Assembly (NCBI GenBank): GCA_016650185.1
Contig: JAENWE010000028.1
Location: 1-8,587, forward strand
Direction: 5' to 3'
Source of the DNA: Vicinamibacteria bacterium
GTDB lineage: Bacteria; Acidobacteriota; Vicinamibacteria; Fen-336; JAGNNV01
DNA length: 8,587 nt
Shown here: positions 7,143 through 8,587 of the stretch, in pieces
Numbering within the stretch: position 1 is the stretch's first letter
How the letters are laid out: each line of letters opens with the position of its first letter
Made by a program: the position numbers and the translations under genes
Notes under the pieces: generated by a model
Seen by the model: only the letters and a program-made list of their open reading frames with translations
What the model was told of the DNA's origin: nothing
Databases searched by the model: none

Positions 7143-8327
7143 TTACTGCGGGAATCCCGTGGTCGGCAAGCCCTTGACCAGTTTCAAGGCATTCTTGAAG
7201 TACAGCTTCTTCAGCGCCTCGTCCGGGAGCTCCATGCCGTACAGCTTCCAGAACGCGTGATAGTCGCGGTAGTAGTCGAAGTATTCGTCGCCCGTCTCGA
7301 ACGTGCGCCAGTAGTAAGGATACTCATCGGGCTGGAAGCTGTCCTTGCCGAAGAGGATCCGGTCCTGATACTTGATGAAGAACGCGCGCGCGGTGCGAGG
7401 CTGTCGGCCGTACTCGGCCAGCACGGCCGCGGTTTCGGGGTAGACATTTGGATGGGTGTCGAGGTACCTCGAGAACCGGCCGAGGTCGTTGGACAGATAG
7501 GCCATGTGCGCGGCGATGTACGTGGTGTCCTTGTGCTTCTCGAACATCCGGTCGCGTTCGGCCAGCAGTTCCTCGAATCGCGGGAACCACGGATCCTGAT
7601 AGCGACGATCCGGGTAGAGCGCCTCTTCGAGCCAGCGTTCGTTCTTGAAGTCGATGGGGTCGAAGAAGGGCGCCGGCTCCGCGGTGTGGATCAGGACCGG
7701 GATCTTCAGTTCCGCGCACTTCGACCAGATGGGATCGAGTTCCGCGTCGTCGAGATGCAGGCGCGTGCCGTCCGCCCTCTTGATGCGCAGTCCGAGTTCC
7801 TTGAAGATCTTGAGGCCGAGGGCGCCCGCCTTCACATCCTCCTCGAGCTGAGCCGCCGCCTTGGCTCCGAAGCCTTGGCCCACATCGCCCTTGAAGTCGA
7901 TGTTGGCGAAGAGGACCATGCGATCCGGATAGGGCGACTCCTTGATGGCGGCGACACTCTGCTTCAGCTTTTCGCCCGAACCGCCGGAAAGATTCACCAG
8001 GACGCGCAGGTTTAGTTTGTCCATGGCGGCCACGACTTGCGCGTAGCGCTCCGGACTGATGGGGGCGGGCTGGTGCGAGTGGATGTCGATGACCGGGAAC
8101 TTGGCGCGGGGGGTGGGATGCTCGGCCACGATCAGTCTGGACGTGGGCTTGTATTCGACGATGGACGGGGGAGGCCATTCGGGCGCGCGGCCTTCACCCG
8201 GCCGTCGGCCCTGGTTCGGGTTCGGGCTTTGGGCCGGGCTCTGGCTTGGCGCCTGGGCGCAGCCAAGGCCGGAGGCCAGGATCATTACCGCGAGAACGAT
8301 GAAGGCTTTTCGATGTTTGTCGTTCAT
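7143..8327 (-). CDS. Exported amidohydrolase-2 family metal-dependent hydrolase, possible lipoprotein
   Basis: This 394-residue protein starts at ATG 8327, 5 nt after GAGGA; the same frame stays open to 8561, but that extension runs through palindromic repeats and would bury the signal peptide. The N-terminus MNDKHRKAFIVLAVMILASG leads to C23. The sequence GLGC lacks the usual Leu at -3, so lipid attachment is uncertain and a cut after AQA is the alternative. A Pro/Gln/Ser-rich linker (about 25-54) follows. The catalytic TIM-barrel has D81-I-H83-S-H85 (the HxH metal site), H214 in IHTAEP, H274 in IAAHMA and D329 in RILFGKDSF, the set expected for amidohydrolase-2 (PF04909) enzymes. K173 in GLKIFK may be a further active-site residue. 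Family members hydrolyse or decarboxylate varied small molecules, so the substrate cannot be named. It is first of the three minus-strand genes. The 81-bp gap to the aminopeptidase shows no strong terminator. Confidence 0.9.
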   Translation of the reverse strand: MNDKHRKAFIVLAVMILASGLGCAQAPSQSPAQSPNPNQGRRPGEGRAPEWPPPSIVEYKPTSRLIVAEHPTPRAKFPVIDIHSHQPAPISPERYAQVVAAMDKLNLRVLVNLSGGSGEKLKQSVAAIKESPYPDRMVLFANIDFKGDVGQGFGAKAAAQLEEDVKAGALGLKIFKELGLRIKRADGTRLHLDDAELDPIWSKCAELKIPVLIHTAEPAPFFDPIDFKNERWLEEALYPDRRYQDPWFPRFEELLAERDRMFEKHKDTTYIAAHMAYLSNDLGRFSRYLDTHPNVYPETAAVLAEYGRQPRTARAFFIKYQDRILFGKDSFQPDEYPYYWRTFETGDEYFDYYRDYHAFWKLYGMELPDEALKKLYFKNALKLVKGLPTTGFPQ

Positions 8328-8332
8328 GGTGA

Positions 8333-8337
8333 TCCTC
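8333..8337 (-). promoter_or_regulatory. Ribosome-binding site that decides the amidohydrolase start
   Basis: GAGGA on the minus strand is 5 nt before ATG 8327, and the next codons encode a signal peptide. This selects 8327 over more upstream in-frame starts. The 13 bases GATCACCATGAAC around this start also occur, identical, at the aminopeptidase start. Confidence 0.7.
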
Positions 8338-8383
8338 GATCCTACCTGCCTTGAAGGTCGATCCGGGCGCGAAACGAAAGCGA

Positions 8384-8493
8384 TGTTGCGAGTCCAATCA
8401 CGGACTCCGTTCGTGACTTGTGGGAGAAACCCACAGTCACCGCGAGTCGGTTCACGGACTCGTCCGTGACTTTTGGGAGAAGCCACCGTCATC
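8384..8493. repeat. Two tandem degenerate palindromic repeat units upstream of the amidohydrolase
   Basis: Units 8388-8441 (54 bp) and 8442-8493 (52 bp) align with roughly 80% identity by eye. Both open with GCGAGTC and share TCACGGACTC, CGTGACTT and TGGGAGAA. Unit 1 contains the inverted repeats GAGTCC/GGACTC (8390-8395 shifted by the GCGAGTCC start, and 8402-8407) and TGTGGG/CCCACA (8419-8424, 8430-8435). Unit 2 contains TCACGGA/TCCGTGA (8452-8458, 8463-8469) around a 4-nt loop. They lie 60-165 bp before the amidohydrolase start, so they could be operators, leader-RNA structures or REP-like repeats. I favour REP-like repeats because the adjacent element looks related. Confidence 0.65.
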
Positions 8494-8559
8494 GCGAAGG
8501 ACCCGAAGTTCGTCTCGGACTGAAGCGATCTCGGCGTCACGCCGAGACTGCTTCGTCCC
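8488..8559. repeat. REP-like palindromic element with long imperfect hairpin
   Basis: On the plus strand it starts GTCATCGCGA, matching the head of the neighbouring unit (GTCACCGCGAG at 8436-8446). It continues into a hairpin: 8517-8520 pair with 8555-8558, 8522-8526 (GAAGC) with 8550-8554 (GCTTC), and 8529-8536 (TCTCGGCG) with 8540-8547 around a TCA loop. From memory, the pairing of GTCATTGCGAG with GAAGCAATCTC is the hallmark of a dispersed intergenic repeat seen in many environmental bacterial genomes; I could not search for it here. No T-run flanks the hairpin, so it is not a classical terminator, though it may still end transcription of a gene beyond the right edge. Confidence 0.6.
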
Positions 8560-8587
8560 ATTCATTCCGACGGGGTCCTGCTGAGGA

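Noticed and set aside
7080..8015. 311-codon plus-strand open frame opposite the amidohydrolase gene
   Set aside because: It is a shadow of the amidohydrolase reading frame, with Val/Glu/Arg-rich translation and no domain.
8339..8344. TAGGAT on the minus strand as a -10 box for the amidohydrolase
   Set aside because: It is only 11 nt before ATG, which would put the transcript start inside the ribosome-binding site; no -35 partner is visible.
8444..8470. Possible hammerhead ribozyme, because the minus strand has GGACGAGTCC
   Set aside because: The required CUGANGA and GAAA core elements are not present in the right order; the sequence is simply a palindrome.
8328..8561. In-frame N-terminal extension of the amidohydrolase by 78 codons
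   Set aside because: It would be translated from palindromic repeats, has no recognisable protein pattern, and would place the signal peptide internally; ATG 8327 has a good ribosome-binding site.
8562..8587. Possible last codons of a minus-strand gene ending at TGA 8562-8564
   Set aside because: Only seven codons fit in the window and another frame stays open for longer; there is too little sequence to call a gene, though a gene ending just before the repeat cluster is possible.

Overview
The window looks like chromosomal DNA from a high-GC, diderm (Gram-negative-type) environmental bacterium. Evidence for two membranes is a predicted outer-membrane beta-barrel ending in Phe and two exported hydrolases. 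A membrane-bound Ser/Thr kinase next to PAS-GGDEF-EAL signalling and secreted Xaa-Pro peptidase and amidohydrolase paralogues would fit Acidobacteriota best. Myxococcota, Gemmatimonadota or another deep phylum cannot be excluded, and there is no rRNA or marker gene to settle it. I see no tRNA, rRNA, CRISPR array, insertion sequence, integrase or phage gene.

Layout. On the plus strand, bases 1-1926 hold the 3' part of a sensor-HAMP-Ser/Thr kinase gene that enters from beyond the left edge. After 45 bp comes a porin-like outer-membrane protein (1972-3288), with a -10-like TATTAT placed so that its mRNA would be leaderless. A 75-nt, almost fully paired hairpin (3287-3361) fills the short gap between this gene and the next one, which converges on it. 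On the minus strand, read from right to left, lie an exported amidohydrolase (8327-7143), an exported PepP-like aminopeptidase (7061-5559) and a cytoplasmic PAS-PAS-GGDEF-EAL protein (5471-3378). Their gaps are 81 and 87 bp with no convincing terminator, so they may share a transcript. Upstream of the amidohydrolase (8384-8559) sits a cluster of degenerate palindromic repeats that resembles a dispersed REP-like intergenic family.

How the genes may work together. The kinase would turn an extracytoplasmic signal into protein phosphorylation, and the adjacent porin could be a neighbour of convenience or a co-regulated target. The aminopeptidase and the amidohydrolase probably act outside the cytoplasm on peptides or related small molecules. 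The c-di-GMP enzyme downstream of them has intact synthesis and hydrolysis motifs and no membrane segment. Any functional link between these modules is inference from position only. I find no clear new multi-gene system. The most notable items are the kinase architecture, the likely leaderless porin, the long convergent hairpin and the repeat cluster.
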